Shown here one piece after another: positions 55,400 to 64,000 of a stretch of DNA of 64,000 bases. The notes under the pieces were generated by a model. The model saw nothing but the letters and a program-made list of their open reading frames with translations. It was not told where the DNA came from and did no database searches. Within the stretch, counting starts at the first letter, position 1, and every line of letters starts with the position of its first letter. This DNA comes from Shewanella gelidii. Its GTDB lineage: Bacteria; Pseudomonadota; Gammaproteobacteria; Enterobacterales; Shewanellaceae. The DNA is taken from contig NZ_BMPZ01000003.1 of NCBI RefSeq assembly GCF_014647855.1, positions 310,001-374,000 of the forward strand. The letters run 5' to 3'. A program made the position numbers and the translations under genes.

Positions 55400-58228
55400 A
55401 TGGATAAGATTGAAGTTCGCGGTGCTCGCACCCACAATCTAAAAAATATCAACCTGACCATTCCCAGAGATAAACTCATCGTTGTAACAGGCCTTTCTGG
55501 CTCAGGTAAATCTTCGTTAGCTTTTGATACGCTATATGCGGAAGGCCAACGTCGTTACGTTGAGTCGCTTTCTGCCTATGCGCGCCAGTTTCTGAGCCTG
55601 ATGGAAAAACCCGATGTCGACCACATTGAGGGGTTAAGCCCGGCCATTTCTATTGAGCAAAAGTCAACATCACATAACCCACGTTCTACAGTCGGTACGA
55701 TTACCGAAATTTATGATTACCTCCGCTTGTTGTTTGCTCGCGTTGGTGAACCTCGTTGCCCGACCCATCAACAACCTTTAGCCGCACAAACTGTCAGCCA
55801 AATGGTCGACCGAGTGTTAGAACTGCCTGAAGGCAGTAAACAAATGTTGTTGGCGCCGGTCGTCAAAGGGCGAAAGGGTGAACATGTGAAGCTACTCGAT
55901 AGCTTATCTGCCCAAGGTTATATTCGCGCCCGAATAGACGGTGAGGTCTGCGATCTCTCCGATCCGCCAGAGCTTGACCTTCATGTGAAACATACCATTG
56001 AAGTGGTTGTCGACCGCTTTAAAGTCAGAGCGGATCTTAAGCAACGCTTAGCCGAGTCTTTCGAAACCGCATTAGAGTTGTCTGGCGGCATAGCAGCTAT
56101 CGCGAGTATGGAAGATAAAGATGCAGGGCAGATCATTTTTTCTGCGAATTTTGCCTGCCCGCACTGCGGCTATTCCATGGCAGAGCTTGAGCCAAGAATA
56201 TTTTCATTTAATAATCCTGCCGGCGCCTGCCAAACCTGTGACGGGCTTGGTGTACAACAGTTTTTTGATCCTGAACGTGTCATCGTTAACAATGAATTGT
56301 CACTGGCAGGCGGCGCAATTCGAGGCTGGGACAGGCGCAACTTTTACTACTTCCAAATGCTCACGTCCCTATCTGAACACTACAAATTTGATGTCGAAAC
56401 ACCGTTTGGCGAGCTCACCAAAGAAGTCGTAAAAAAGGTTCTATATGGCTCAGGTAAACAAAACATTGCCTTTAAATATGTCAATGACCGTGGTGACGTC
56501 GTCGTACGCAACCATCCATTTGAAGGTATTTTAAATAATATGGATCGCCGCTACCGTGAAACTGAGTCAAACTCAGTTCGTGAAGAGTTGGCTAAATTCA
56601 TTAATACCCAGCCCTGCCAAAGTTGTGGTGGCTCACGCCTGCGTGAAGAAGCGCGCAATGTTTTCATCCAAGACCTAAATTTGCCTCAACTCACCACTTG
56701 GTCTATTGGCGAAGCCATGGATTACTTTGTGAAATTGGAATTTGAAGGCCAAAAAGCTCAAATCGCCGAGAAAATTCTCAAAGAGGTTCGCGACCGTTTG
56801 GGCTTCTTAGTTAACGTCGGCCTCAACTACTTAAGCTTGTCACGCTCTGCAGAAACACTCTCTGGCGGTGAAGCCCAACGCATCCGTTTAGCCAGCCAAA
56901 TTGGTGCCGGCTTGGTCGGTGTTATGTATGTATTGGATGAGCCATCGATTGGCTTACACCAGCGGGACAATGAGCGATTACTGAATACTTTGATTCATCT
57001 GCGCGATCTCGGCAATACCGTTATCGTCGTTGAGCACGATGAGGATGCCATGCGCATGGCGGACCACATCATCGATATTGGCCCTGGCGCCGGTGTGCAT
57101 GGTGGCCAGGTCATTGTCGATGGCACTTTAGACGATATTAAACAGTGTGATGAGTCTGTAACCGGCCAGTATATTTCAGGCAAAAAATCGATTCATATTG
57201 CGGGAGAACGCGCGGTATTTGATCCCAAGAAAGTGATTGAGCTTTTTGGTGCATCGGGAAACAATTTGCAAAATGTTGATTTAACTGTGCCTGTTGGACT
57301 GTTTACCTGTGTCACTGGCGTTTCAGGCTCAGGCAAGTCAACCTTAATCAATGATACCTTTTACAAAATCGCACATCGTGAATTGAACGGCGCCACCGTT
57401 GATGAACCATCACCCTATCGTGCTATCAAGGGCATGGACCATTGCGACAAAGTTGTCGACATAGACCAGAGCCCCATCGGTAGAACTCCACGCTCGAACC
57501 CAGCGACTTATACCGGCATATTCACACCAATCCGCGAACTATTTTCTGGCACCCAAGAAGCACGAACCCGGGGTTACTTACCTGGTCGCTTCTCGTTCAA
57601 TGTCAAAGGCGGACGCTGTGAAGCTTGCCAAGGTGACGGTTTAATTAAAGTTGAAATGCACTTTTTACCTGATGTGTACGTGCCATGCGACAGCTGTAAA
57701 GCACAACGCTACAACCGAGAAACTCTCGAAGTACGCTATAAAGGGAAGAATATTCACGAAGTACTGCAAATGACCGTTGAAGATGCCCGTAGCTTCTTTG
57801 ATGCAGTGCCGGCAATCGCTCGCAAGTTGCAAACCCTCATGGATGTCGGCTTGTCTTATATCCGATTAGGGCAAAGCGCAACAACCCTTTCAGGCGGGGA
57901 GGCTCAGCGCGTGAAACTTGCCAAAGAGCTATCTAAACGCGATACCGGTAAAACACTTTATATCTTAGATGAGCCAACAACTGGCTTGCACTTTGCGGAT
58001 ATTCAACTCCTGCTCGATGTTTTGCATCGTCTGAAATCACATGGCAACACAGTTGTGGTCATTGAACATAACCTAGATGTGATTAAAACTGCAGACTGGA
58101 TTATCGATTTAGGGCCAGAAGGTGGCTCAGGGGGCGGTAAAATCCAAGTGACAGGTAGCCCAGAACAAATCATCCACGATCCAGTATCCCACACAGCGCG
58201 CTTCTTAAAGCCCTTACTTGAGAAATAA
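55400..58228 (+). CDS. uvrA: Excinuclease ABC subunit A
   Basis: 942-residue damage-recognition ATPase of nucleotide excision repair. N-terminal Walker [21 protein letters not shown]; signature [16 protein letters not shown]; second Walker [16 protein letters not shown]. Zinc modules: CPHCGYSM...[15 protein letters not shown], and CEACQGDG...CDSCKAQR. Divergent from yajR. I saw no good LexA box in the 249-bp gap. Ends FLKPLLEK. Confidence 0.98.
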   Translation: MDKIEVRGARTHNLKNINLTIPRDKLIVVTGLSGSGKSSLAFDTLYAEGQRRYVESLSAYARQFLSLMEKPDVDHIEGLSPAISIEQKSTSHNPRSTVGTITEIYDYLRLLFARVGEPRCPTHQQPLAAQTVSQMVDRVLELPEGSKQMLLAPVVKGRKGEHVKLLDSLSAQGYIRARIDGEVCDLSDPPELDLHVKHTIEVVVDRFKVRADLKQRLAESFETALELSGGIAAIASMEDKDAGQIIFSANFACPHCGYSMAELEPRIFSFNNPAGACQTCDGLGVQQFFDPERVIVNNELSLAGGAIRGWDRRNFYYFQMLTSLSEHYKFDVETPFGELTKEVVKKVLYGSGKQNIAFKYVNDRGDVVVRNHPFEGILNNMDRRYRETESNSVREELAKFINTQPCQSCGGSRLREEARNVFIQDLNLPQLTTWSIGEAMDYFVKLEFEGQKAQIAEKILKEVRDRLGFLVNVGLNYLSLSRSAETLSGGEAQRIRLASQIGAGLVGVMYVLDEPSIGLHQRDNERLLNTLIHLRDLGNTVIVVEHDEDAMRMADHIIDIGPGAGVHGGQVIVDGTLDDIKQCDESVTGQYISGKKSIHIAGERAVFDPKKVIELFGASGNNLQNVDLTVPVGLFTCVTGVSGSGKSTLINDTFYKIAHRELNGATVDEPSPYRAIKGMDHCDKVVDIDQSPIGRTPRSNPATYTGIFTPIRELFSGTQEARTRGYLPGRFSFNVKGGRCEACQGDGLIKVEMHFLPDVYVPCDSCKAQRYNRETLEVRYKGKNIHEVLQMTVEDARSFFDAVPAIARKLQTLMDVGLSYIRLGQSATTLSGGEAQRVKLAKELSKRDTGKTLYILDEPTTGLHFADIQLLLDVLHRLKSHGNTVVVIEHNLDVIKTADWIIDLGPEGGSGGGKIQVTGSPEQIIHDPVSHTARFLKPLLEK

Positions 58229-58250
58229 ATGACTATCCACGGAAGACAAC

Positions 58251-58275
58251 GTCGCGATTTAAACAAAATCGCGGC
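58251..58275 (+). terminator. Hairpin after uvrA
   Basis: CGCGATTT / AAATCGCG with a 5-nt loop, extended by one G-U and one G-C pair. No T-run follows, so termination would be weak. Confidence 0.5.
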
Positions 58276-58299
58276 AACAGGAAAGTGCGGGCTTTAACG

Positions 58300-58590
58300 A
58301 TGCAAACCAAAAACAATATATTGCTTATATTCAGCCTTTTATTGTGCATGTCCTTGCTCATGGTTGCAGCTATTGATCCAGCCTGGGGTGAGCAACAATG
58401 CCACCATGCTCGGGTTTTAGAACACAAATCCACAACGGAAGCACTTGCACTGATTGATGGCCATGTCGTTCGCCTAGATATTCAGGGCGCGACATCAGGC
58501 GAAATACTCATAGTAAAATCGAATACTCGACTGATTTCAAAAGAGCTATCCTATCAGCCAATTTCAAGTCCAAGTGAATGCCGCCTCTAG
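58300..58590 (+). CDS. Small secreted or membrane-anchored protein
   Basis: 96 residues from the ATG at 58300; the GTG at 58285 is an alternative with AGGAAA close by. Hydrophobic N-terminus (NNILLIFSLLLCMSLLMVAAIDPAWG) acts as signal or anchor; the rest (EQQCHHARVLEHKST, then HVVRLDIQGATSGEILIVKS) is a small beta-rich domain ending with SECRL, so two cysteines may pair. No family recognised. 72 nt after uvrA, 58 nt before the M28 peptidase gene. Confidence 0.6.
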   Translation: MQTKNNILLIFSLLLCMSLLMVAAIDPAWGEQQCHHARVLEHKSTTEALALIDGHVVRLDIQGATSGEILIVKSNTRLISKELSYQPISSPSECRL

Positions 58591-58648
58591 CCATAGGTCT
58601 GAAAGCTGTTATGTTTAACCTTATCATTCGTTTTTGTCAGGCTAAACT

Positions 58649-59638
58649 TTGGTTCGCTGCGCTTATTATCGTCAATTTCACCTACGGGCCATATTCTTGG
58701 GCCTCGTTTGTTTATGTTTGCTTTCGGCATGCAGCTCAACCTCTCCCAATTGTCGTGACCAATTAAGTCTAGAGTGGGCGCAGCCCACTTCAATAGCAAA
58801 AGATATTGAAGTACTCACCTCAGCTGCATTTGCAGGGAGAAAAAGTGGGACTCAAGGCTCAATTCTCAGCCAAAACTACCTCGTCGACCGCTTTCAACAA
58901 GCGGGTCTGCTCCCTTGGCAAGGACAATATCGCCACGCTTTTGAATTTGAATATCAATTCCGAAGTCGCAATGGTACGAATATCATAGGATACATTCCTG
59001 CCCAAGAAGCCAACGCACCTTGGCGCCTTGTGATCGCACATTATGATCACCTCGGCCAAAAGGGTTCACGCTATTATCCCGGTGCCGACGATAACGCTTC
59101 TGGCGTCGCCGCAATGTTGCAACTAGCACAACGCTTTCACCATCAATCCCAGCAATCCCGGTCAAAGGTAAACTTACTTTTTGTGGCCATCGATGCGGAA
59201 GAGCTCGGACTTTTTGGTAGCAAAGCTTTAGTCAAGCAGCTCAGTATCCCTATCAAGAACCAGATCCAGTTAGTGCTTAATCTCGATATGATTGGCAATC
59301 CTGGCAGACGTTATCGCCTGTATGTTGAAGGTGCGCGAAACTTTAGCCAATTTGATTTGATAAAAACTCAGATCAGCAACGGCAACGGTTTATGCATTCG
59401 TAATGGACAACCCAATCCAGTCGGTACCAGTGCAATTCGTACCAATTGGCTTCAAGCTTCTGATCATTACGCTTTCCATTTGGCGGGGATTCCATGGCTT
59501 TATTTTGGGGTTCCTGCACACAATCATTACCACCAAACGAGTGATACTTTAGCGACCTTAGATATATACTTCCTCGCAGGAGTGACCGAGGCTAGCTTCA
59601 AAGTTTTGTCTTTACCTGATCATTTGCTGTTGAATTAA
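58649..59638 (+). CDS. M28 family zinc aminopeptidase lipoprotein
   Basis: 329 residues with a TTG start behind AGG (7 nt). Signal with lipobox LSAC. Metal ligands: His in HYDHLG, bridging Asp in GADDNASG, Glu pair in DAEELGLFGS, Asp in LNLDMIGNPG, and His in HNHYHQTSDT. These are the five zinc ligands plus the catalytic Glu. Substrate recognition residues are not diagnostic. Periplasmic or outer-membrane-anchored peptidase. 234 nt gap before deaD. Confidence 0.9.
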   Translation: MVRCAYYRQFHLRAIFLGLVCLCLLSACSSTSPNCRDQLSLEWAQPTSIAKDIEVLTSAAFAGRKSGTQGSILSQNYLVDRFQQAGLLPWQGQYRHAFEFEYQFRSRNGTNIIGYIPAQEANAPWRLVIAHYDHLGQKGSRYYPGADDNASGVAAMLQLAQRFHHQSQQSRSKVNLLFVAIDAEELGLFGSKALVKQLSIPIKNQIQLVLNLDMIGNPGRRYRLYVEGARNFSQFDLIKTQISNGNGLCIRNGQPNPVGTSAIRTNWLQASDHYAFHLAGIPWLYFGVPAHNHYHQTSDTLATLDIYFLAGVTEASFKVLSLPDHLLLN

Positions 59639-59747
59639 CACACACTTTTTTATGAGTTGGCCTGCTTTTTGCTGTATTTTGGCGTTAAAAAACCGTTTTC
59701 GAGGCTAATTTTCGGTGACAAGCGTAGCCAAGGCTCTGATTGGCTGC

Positions 59748-59753
59748 TATAAT
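59748..59753 (+). promoter_or_regulatory. Candidate -10 box of deaD
   Basis: TATAAT preceded by GC, about 120 nt before the deaD ATG; the -35 is weak. The long leader, with a TTAAGCGC direct repeat at about 59835-59854, fits cold-shock helicase genes. Confidence 0.45.
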
Positions 59754-59872
59754 GGTCGGCTAGTTAAATTTATGTTTACACATTTTTTCGGTGCGGGAAA
59801 TCGACACGGGGTTGATTTTCTGTCTGTGAAACTTTAAGCGCTAAGTTAAGCGCGTCCACAAGGCTACAACCC

Positions 59873-61660
59873 ATGTCATCCAGTGAAAAAACTTTCCGCG
59901 AACTCGGTCTTGCCGAGCCTTTGTTGCGTTCTCTTGACGAGCTTGGTTATGAAAAACCAACGCCAATCCAGTCAGCGAGTATCGAGCCTCTTATGCAAGG
60001 CGGCGACATTCTAGGCCAAGCACAAACCGGTACCGGTAAAACCGGTGCGTTTGCACTGCCATTGCTAAACAGCATTGATCCAAGCAAAAATGTACCTCAA
60101 ATCCTAGTGCTAGCGCCAACCCGCGAACTTGCAGTTCAGGTTGCTGAAGCATTCAACAGCTATGCTAAATTTATGCGTGGTTTGCATGTACTGCCAATCT
60201 ATGGCGGCCAAAGCATGCACCAGCAACTTAACGCATTGCGCCGTGGCCCACAAATCATTGTCGGTACACCTGGCCGCGTCATGGACCATATGCGTCGTGG
60301 CACTCTGAAGTTGAGCACATTGAAATCTATGGTGCTGGATGAAGCTGATGAAATGTTGAAAATGGGCTTTATTGACGATATTGAGTGGATCTTAGATCAC
60401 ACGCCAAAAGAGCGTCAACTCGCACTATTCTCAGCAACAATGCCAGAACAGATCCGCCGAGTCGCGAACAAGCACTTGAATGATCCTAAGCACATTTCGA
60501 TTGCAGCTAGCCACACCACGGTTGAGTCTATCGAACAGCGCTTTGTACAAGTTTCACAGCACAACAAACTGGAAGCATTGGTTCGCGTTCTTGAAGTTGA
60601 GAACACTGAAGGCATTATTATCTTCGTTCGTACACGAAACTCTTGTGTTGAGTTAGCAGAAAAACTCGAAGCACGTGGTTATGCCTCTTCACCTTTGCAT
60701 GGCGATATGAACCAGCAATCACGTGAACGAGCGGTTGAGCAGCTAAAAGCTGGCAAGCTAGACATTCTTATTGCTACCGATGTTGCAGCACGTGGACTTG
60801 ACGTTGAGCGTATTGGTCACGTTGTAAACTACGATATCCCATACGATAGTGAAGCTTATGTTCACCGTATTGGCCGTACAGGCCGTGCAGGCCGTACCGG
60901 TATGGCTATTCTGTTTGTAACCCACCGAGAAATGCGTATGCTGCGCACCATCGAGCGTGCAACAAACAGCCGCATTGCACCAATGAGCATTCCAAGCCCA
61001 GAGTCTGTTTCTGAACGCCGACTATCTCGCCTCGGTGAACAAGTTGAAGCCATTATTAATGGTGATTTGGACTTCATGAAGAACGCTGTTGCACAGCTTT
61101 GCCAACAACTTGAAGTTGATAGTGACCTGTTAGCCGCTGCGCTATTACATCAGGTTCAGCAAGAGCGTCCATTACAGCTTCCAACGATGCATGAGCGTCA
61201 ACGTGACAACCGCGATAATCGAAATCAAGAACGTGGTGAGCGTCGCCGCCGGGGTACGCCTACAAGTATCGGTAAAGCCGATGCATTGAAAGACAACCCT
61301 GATCTTAAAATGCGCCGTTACGTCATCGAAGTCGGTCGTGACAATGGTGTCGGTGTTGGCAACATTGTTGGTGCTATCGCTAACGAAGCAAATATCGAAA
61401 GCCGCTTTATTGGACAAATTCAATTATTTGATCAAATCACTTCTGTTGACCTGCCTGCTGGCATGCCAAAAGATGTACTAGCCCACCTGAAGAAAGTTCG
61501 CGTTTGTGGCAAGCCACTTAATATTCGTGAAGCCGGTGAGAATGACCAAGCGAATCTGGACAGCCGTCCTGCACGTCGCCCACGTCGCAATAACTCTGGT
61601 GATCGTCGCCCGCAAGGCGATCGCAAACCACACCGCAAAGGTAACCGTGAAAACGGATAA
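59873..61660 (+). CDS. deaD: DEAD-box ATP-dependent RNA helicase DeaD/CsdA
   Basis: 595 residues. RNA helicase of cold adaptation, ribosome assembly and mRNA decay. Q motif GYEKPTPIQ; motif I AQTGTGKT; Ia PTRELA; Ib TPGR; II DEAD; III SAT; V ARGLD; VI HRIGRTGR. The C-terminal DbpA/CsdA RNA-binding domain is at about 475-555 (MRRYVIEVGRDNGVGVGNIVGAI); an Arg/Asp-rich linker precedes it and a basic Arg/Gly/Asn tail follows (RRPRRNNSGDRRPQGDRKP). E. coli DeaD has 629 residues. A strong terminator follows. Confidence 0.97.
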   Translation: MSSSEKTFRELGLAEPLLRSLDELGYEKPTPIQSASIEPLMQGGDILGQAQTGTGKTGAFALPLLNSIDPSKNVPQILVLAPTRELAVQVAEAFNSYAKFMRGLHVLPIYGGQSMHQQLNALRRGPQIIVGTPGRVMDHMRRGTLKLSTLKSMVLDEADEMLKMGFIDDIEWILDHTPKERQLALFSATMPEQIRRVANKHLNDPKHISIAASHTTVESIEQRFVQVSQHNKLEALVRVLEVENTEGIIIFVRTRNSCVELAEKLEARGYASSPLHGDMNQQSRERAVEQLKAGKLDILIATDVAARGLDVERIGHVVNYDIPYDSEAYVHRIGRTGRAGRTGMAILFVTHREMRMLRTIERATNSRIAPMSIPSPESVSERRLSRLGEQVEAIINGDLDFMKNAVAQLCQQLEVDSDLLAAALLHQVQQERPLQLPTMHERQRDNRDNRNQERGERRRRGTPTSIGKADALKDNPDLKMRRYVIEVGRDNGVGVGNIVGAIANEANIESRFIGQIQLFDQITSVDLPAGMPKDVLAHLKKVRVCGKPLNIREAGENDQANLDSRPARRPRRNNSGDRRPQGDRKPHRKGNRENG

Positions 61661-61694
61661 AGTTCAAATAACCCAATGTGGCTAGTTTGATTTT

Positions 61695-61721
61695 AAAAAA
61701 GGAGCATTTGCTCCTTTTTTT
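61695..61721 (+). terminator. Terminator after deaD
   Basis: GGAGC / GCTCC stem extended by A:T pairs, ATTT loop, seven T. Symmetric A-run; may also serve the convergent gene. Confidence 0.88.
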
Positions 61722-61748
61722 GTGTCTGACTGTCAGCGTTCAACGTAT

Positions 61749-62615
61749 TTATTTTAAAGATGCCGCCTGAGCATTAATGTGCAAGCAAGGTCGCAATGGT
61801 TGAGGAAGTTCAAACTCTTTTGGCTGATTAGAAAAAGGGCATACAAAACTCAAATGGCAGCTGGTGAGCTGCAAATTAGGGCCATTATCATCGCCATGAC
61901 CATGTAAACGATCGCCGACAACCGGGTAACCTAAGCTCGCCATATGAATCCGGATTTGATGTTTACGACCGGTTTCAATCTTTACACGTACATGGGTACG
62001 TTCTAGCTCTGGATCGTAAGCAAGTCGCTCCGCAATTGAGCGCGCCGGCTTTTCGTCAACAGGGGTCTCTATCGTGATAGGTCCTTGCGGAAATTGCCCT
62101 TCAACAATCACCTCATAATGTTTACTCAACGCTCTCGTTGCGAATAATGACGATAGGGCAGCTGCGGCCTTTTTCGAGTGAGCCAAGACGATTAACCCTG
62201 TTGCGGCTCGATCTAACCGATGTGTTATAAACGCTGGACGTTGCGGTTGTATATGTTGTTCGACATAACGATTAATCGTGGTGTGATCGCCCCATTTAGA
62301 CCCTTGGGATAACATCCCATATGGTTTTGCCCAAACACTATAACTTCCTTGGTCTTCAATAAGCTGTGCGTCTAAAGGTACATTAGCTAAGACAGCAGGA
62401 TTGTAGTAGAGATGCAGCTCGTCCCCTTTTCGCATCGTTTGTTTTACCCGCCGTAAACGCCGCGTTTGTTTGCCTCGCGTTAACCACATGGCCCCCTTTT
62501 GCATAGTTTGCTTTAACTGCTGCTTTGACAAGCCTGTTTTACACGCCATCAAGCCAAGGGCATCTTCACCATCTTGGGTTAAGATGATATGCGCTTCAAT
62601 GATGTCATTCGCCAT
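61749..62615 (-). CDS. RluA family pseudouridine synthase
   Basis: 288 residues. N-terminal S4-like part (about 1-70; LSKQQLKQTMQKGAMWLTRGKQTRRLRRVKQTMRKGDELHLYYNP). Catalytic motif HRLDRAATGLIVLAHSK with the nucleophilic Asp, then KHYEVIVEGQFP and GRKHQIRIHMASLGYPVVGDRLHG. It should isomerise uridine in rRNA or tRNA, but which site cannot be told. Convergent with deaD. Confidence 0.92.
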   Translation of the reverse strand: MANDIIEAHIILTQDGEDALGLMACKTGLSKQQLKQTMQKGAMWLTRGKQTRRLRRVKQTMRKGDELHLYYNPAVLANVPLDAQLIEDQGSYSVWAKPYGMLSQGSKWGDHTTINRYVEQHIQPQRPAFITHRLDRAATGLIVLAHSKKAAAALSSLFATRALSKHYEVIVEGQFPQGPITIETPVDEKPARSIAERLAYDPELERTHVRVKIETGRKHQIRIHMASLGYPVVGDRLHGHGDDNGPNLQLTSCHLSFVCPFSNQPKEFELPQPLRPCLHINAQAASLK

Positions 62616-62690
62616 GAATTTATTGCCACTCTAACGGAGAAATAAGGTGTGGACTGCTTCGCAACCAAACGTAGACACAATCGTGTGTGC

Positions 62691-62718
62691 AAAAAAAGGC
62701 AACCCAATGAAGGTTGCC
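62691..62718 (-). terminator. Terminator of the LOG family gene
   Basis: GGCAACC / GGTTGCC with a 7-nt loop; seven-T tail on the minus strand. Confidence 0.9.
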
Positions 62719-62776
62719 AGATTACCTGATTTCAGAGCAAATTGCTGCAATCAATCCGCCCGATGCACAGTCGAGA

Positions 62777-63457
62777 TTAAAAGCGGTTTGCTTTTGATTC
62801 CTCGATAACTTTTTCCTTAAACTCGCGATGTTTCTTCATAATCTCAATGACTTCCTCAATATCATCCGTCACTTTCAACAAATCTAGATCTGAGGCAGAA
62901 ATTAGCCCTAGCTCAAGTGGCTGACTTTTAACCCACTCGATCAAGCCCCCCCAAAAGCGGCTACCAAACAGCACAATCGGCATCGGATAAATCTTCTCAG
63001 TCTGCACCAAGGTCAACGACTCAAAGAACTCATCGAAGGTACCGAACCCGCCGGGCATACAAACATAGCCCATTGAATGCTTTACAAACATCACCTTACG
63101 AGCAAAAAAGTAACGATAATTTAATGAGATACTTTGATATTCATTTGGCTTTTGCTCCATCGGCAATTCTATATTTAAGCCAACGGATGCACCTTTATGC
63201 TGACTGGCACCTTTATTACCTGCTTCCATAATTCCTGGGCCGCCGCCGGTAATCACAGAAAAACCTTCTTCAGCTAAACGCCGAGATAAGGTTACCGTTT
63301 GTTGATAATATTCTGAATCAGGCTTAATACGAGCGGAACCAAAAATGGAGACGGCAAAGCCAAGCCCTGAGAGTGTATCAATGCCCTCGGTAAACTCAGC
63401 CAGAATACGAAATAGCCGCCAAGATTCATCACCTTTAAAGTCTTCGATCATATTCAA
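62777..63457 (-). CDS. LOG family (TIGR00730) nucleotide-binding protein
   Basis: 226 residues. Rossmann-type phosphoribohydrolase-like fold: FAVSIFGSARIKPDSEYY, VITGGGPGIMEAGNKGA, GLNIELPMEQKPN, and the signature PGGFGTFDEFFESLTLVQT. Members hydrolyse AMP or cytokinin ribotides; the bacterial role is nucleotide turnover. Length fits the short class (not PpnN). Single gene with terminator. Confidence 0.9.
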   Translation of the reverse strand: MNMIEDFKGDESWRLFRILAEFTEGIDTLSGLGFAVSIFGSARIKPDSEYYQQTVTLSRRLAEEGFSVITGGGPGIMEAGNKGASQHKGASVGLNIELPMEQKPNEYQSISLNYRYFFARKVMFVKHSMGYVCMPGGFGTFDEFFESLTLVQTEKIYPMPIVLFGSRFWGGLIEWVKSQPLELGLISASDLDLLKVTDDIEEVIEIMKKHREFKEKVIEESKANRF

Positions 63458-63551
63458 ATTCCAATTTATTGTTATATAAGAATTTTAGACTATAAAAATC
63501 CAGATCACTGAATATAACTTGCCCAGCCTTGATGATCGAACAAAAATTAGA

Positions 63552-63785
63552 CTAAATCGATTTTGGCGACAATCGAGCCAACTTTGCGAGGTGCTCAATA
63601 CAGCTTTGACATATGCAAGCGGACTCATTCGCAATATCAGGCGCTTGTGATTTGGGAGGAATATCTGCATCGATGCACCAACAGGAGAATGTATCGCCAT
63701 CTGCGAAACGCTGGCACTGGTTGAACTGCCCACACATGGGGCAGCTTTCTGCAATATGACTAGATGTATTAGGTTCAGGGCTCAT
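63552..63785 (-). CDS. Cysteine-rich CWC family protein
   Basis: 77 residues. Pattern CPMCGQFNQCQRF, then FSCWCIDADIP, then ACICQSCIEHLAKL: the CWC hallmark with paired CxC/CxxC motifs, likely a zinc fold. The start codon lies 8 nt after the stop of the upstream GGDEF gene, so they are probably co-transcribed. Function unknown. Confidence 0.85.
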   Translation of the reverse strand: MSPEPNTSSHIAESCPMCGQFNQCQRFADGDTFSCWCIDADIPPKSQAPDIANESACICQSCIEHLAKLARLSPKSI

Positions 63786-63793
63786 CGCAATGT

Positions 63794-64000
63794 TTATGAC
63801 TCTTTGAATATTTCAACTCGATTTCGGCCATTAGCCTTTGCACGATACATTGCCAAGTCTGCATTTTGAAAGAGGCGTTTTTGACTATCACCATGGAGTG
63901 GATAGCCTGCCACACCAATGCTCACGGTCAAATTAATTAATTCACCATTCTCTAGCTGCACGTTTTCAATTTCAATATTATGGCGTAACTTGCTCGCGAC
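63794..64000 (-). CDS. GGDEF domain protein, C-terminal end only
   Basis: The frame is open to the window edge; 68 residues visible, the gene begins beyond 64000. The visible part is the end of a diguanylate cyclase domain: LTVSIGVAGYPLHG, then ADLAMYRAKANGRNRVEIFKES, with the conserved SIGVA and AD-x-A-MYxAKxxGRNRV motifs. The GGDEF signature itself lies outside, so activity cannot be judged. Makes c-di-GMP if intact. Followed by the CWC gene after 8 nt. Confidence 0.92.
   Translation of the reverse strand, partial: VASKLRHNIEIENVQLENGELINLTVSIGVAGYPLHGDSQKRLFQNADLAMYRAKANGRNRVEIFKES

Noticed and set aside
58578..58766. 62-codon ORF between the small secreted protein and the M28 gene
   Set aside because: It overlaps the M28 signal peptide out of frame, and the M28 lipobox frame is clearly the real one.

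Overview
The window is about 46 % GC by impression and densely packed with genes. It looks like a chromosomal segment of a marine gammaproteobacterium of the Shewanella/Ferrimonas/Vibrio type. Supporting this are the runs argS-ftsN-hslV-hslU-DUF971, groES-groEL, fxsA/cutA-dsbD and ssb/yajR/uvrA, small lineage-type proteins (DUF2999, DUF3187, a FimV-like protein, a CWC protein) and a large periplasmic multiheme cytochrome. I cannot name genus or species. No rRNA, tRNA, CRISPR array, prophage or intact insertion sequence was seen.

Layout. 1-9.3 kb holds housekeeping genes: argS (5' end outside the window), ftsN, the heat-shock protease hslVU behind a sigma-32 type promoter, a DUF971 gene, rpmE, a FimV-like secreted protein and priA. 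9.4-22 kb is an accessory envelope region: a 55-residue Cys-tailed protein, lipocalin Blc, lipoproteins, an SdiA-regulated-like protein, a DUF3187 barrel, a large secreted choice-of-anchor/phosphoesterase-like lipoprotein behind a four-repeat Pho box, an HD-GYP protein, an S9 peptidase and an Old Yellow Enzyme. 22-26 kb holds a three-gene BaeSR-type two-component operon and small proteins. 26-36 kb is a metal-acquisition island: a Fur-box TonB receptor with a PepSY membrane protein, a Zur-type regulator, a second TonB receptor behind a Zur-type operator, and two tandem DUF1624 membrane acyltransferase paralogues. 36-38 kb holds lipoproteins and repeat debris. 38-45 kb holds groESL (sigma-32 promoter), a MATE pump, fxsA, cutA and dsbD. 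45-48 kb holds galK-galM. 48.6-53 kb holds a quinone oxidoreductase, a twelve-heme cytochrome with a CRP-like site, and a Fur-controlled Lys/Cys protein. 53-64 kb holds ssb, yajR, uvrA, an M28 peptidase, deaD, an RluA-type pseudouridine synthase, a LOG protein, a CWC protein and the 3' end of a GGDEF gene.

How genes work together. The strongest regulatory readings are two sigma-32 promoters (hslVU, groESL), two Fur boxes, one Zur box, one Pho box and one CRP-like site, each directly upstream of a gene whose product fits the regulator or is made interpretable by it. The most promising candidate for an undescribed system is 29.8-35.8 kb: zur, a Zur-type operator, a TonB receptor and tandem DUF1624 acyltransferases. 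This suggests zinc(-chelate) uptake coupled to an envelope or ligand acylation step. All functional statements rest on reading motifs by eye; no database search was run.
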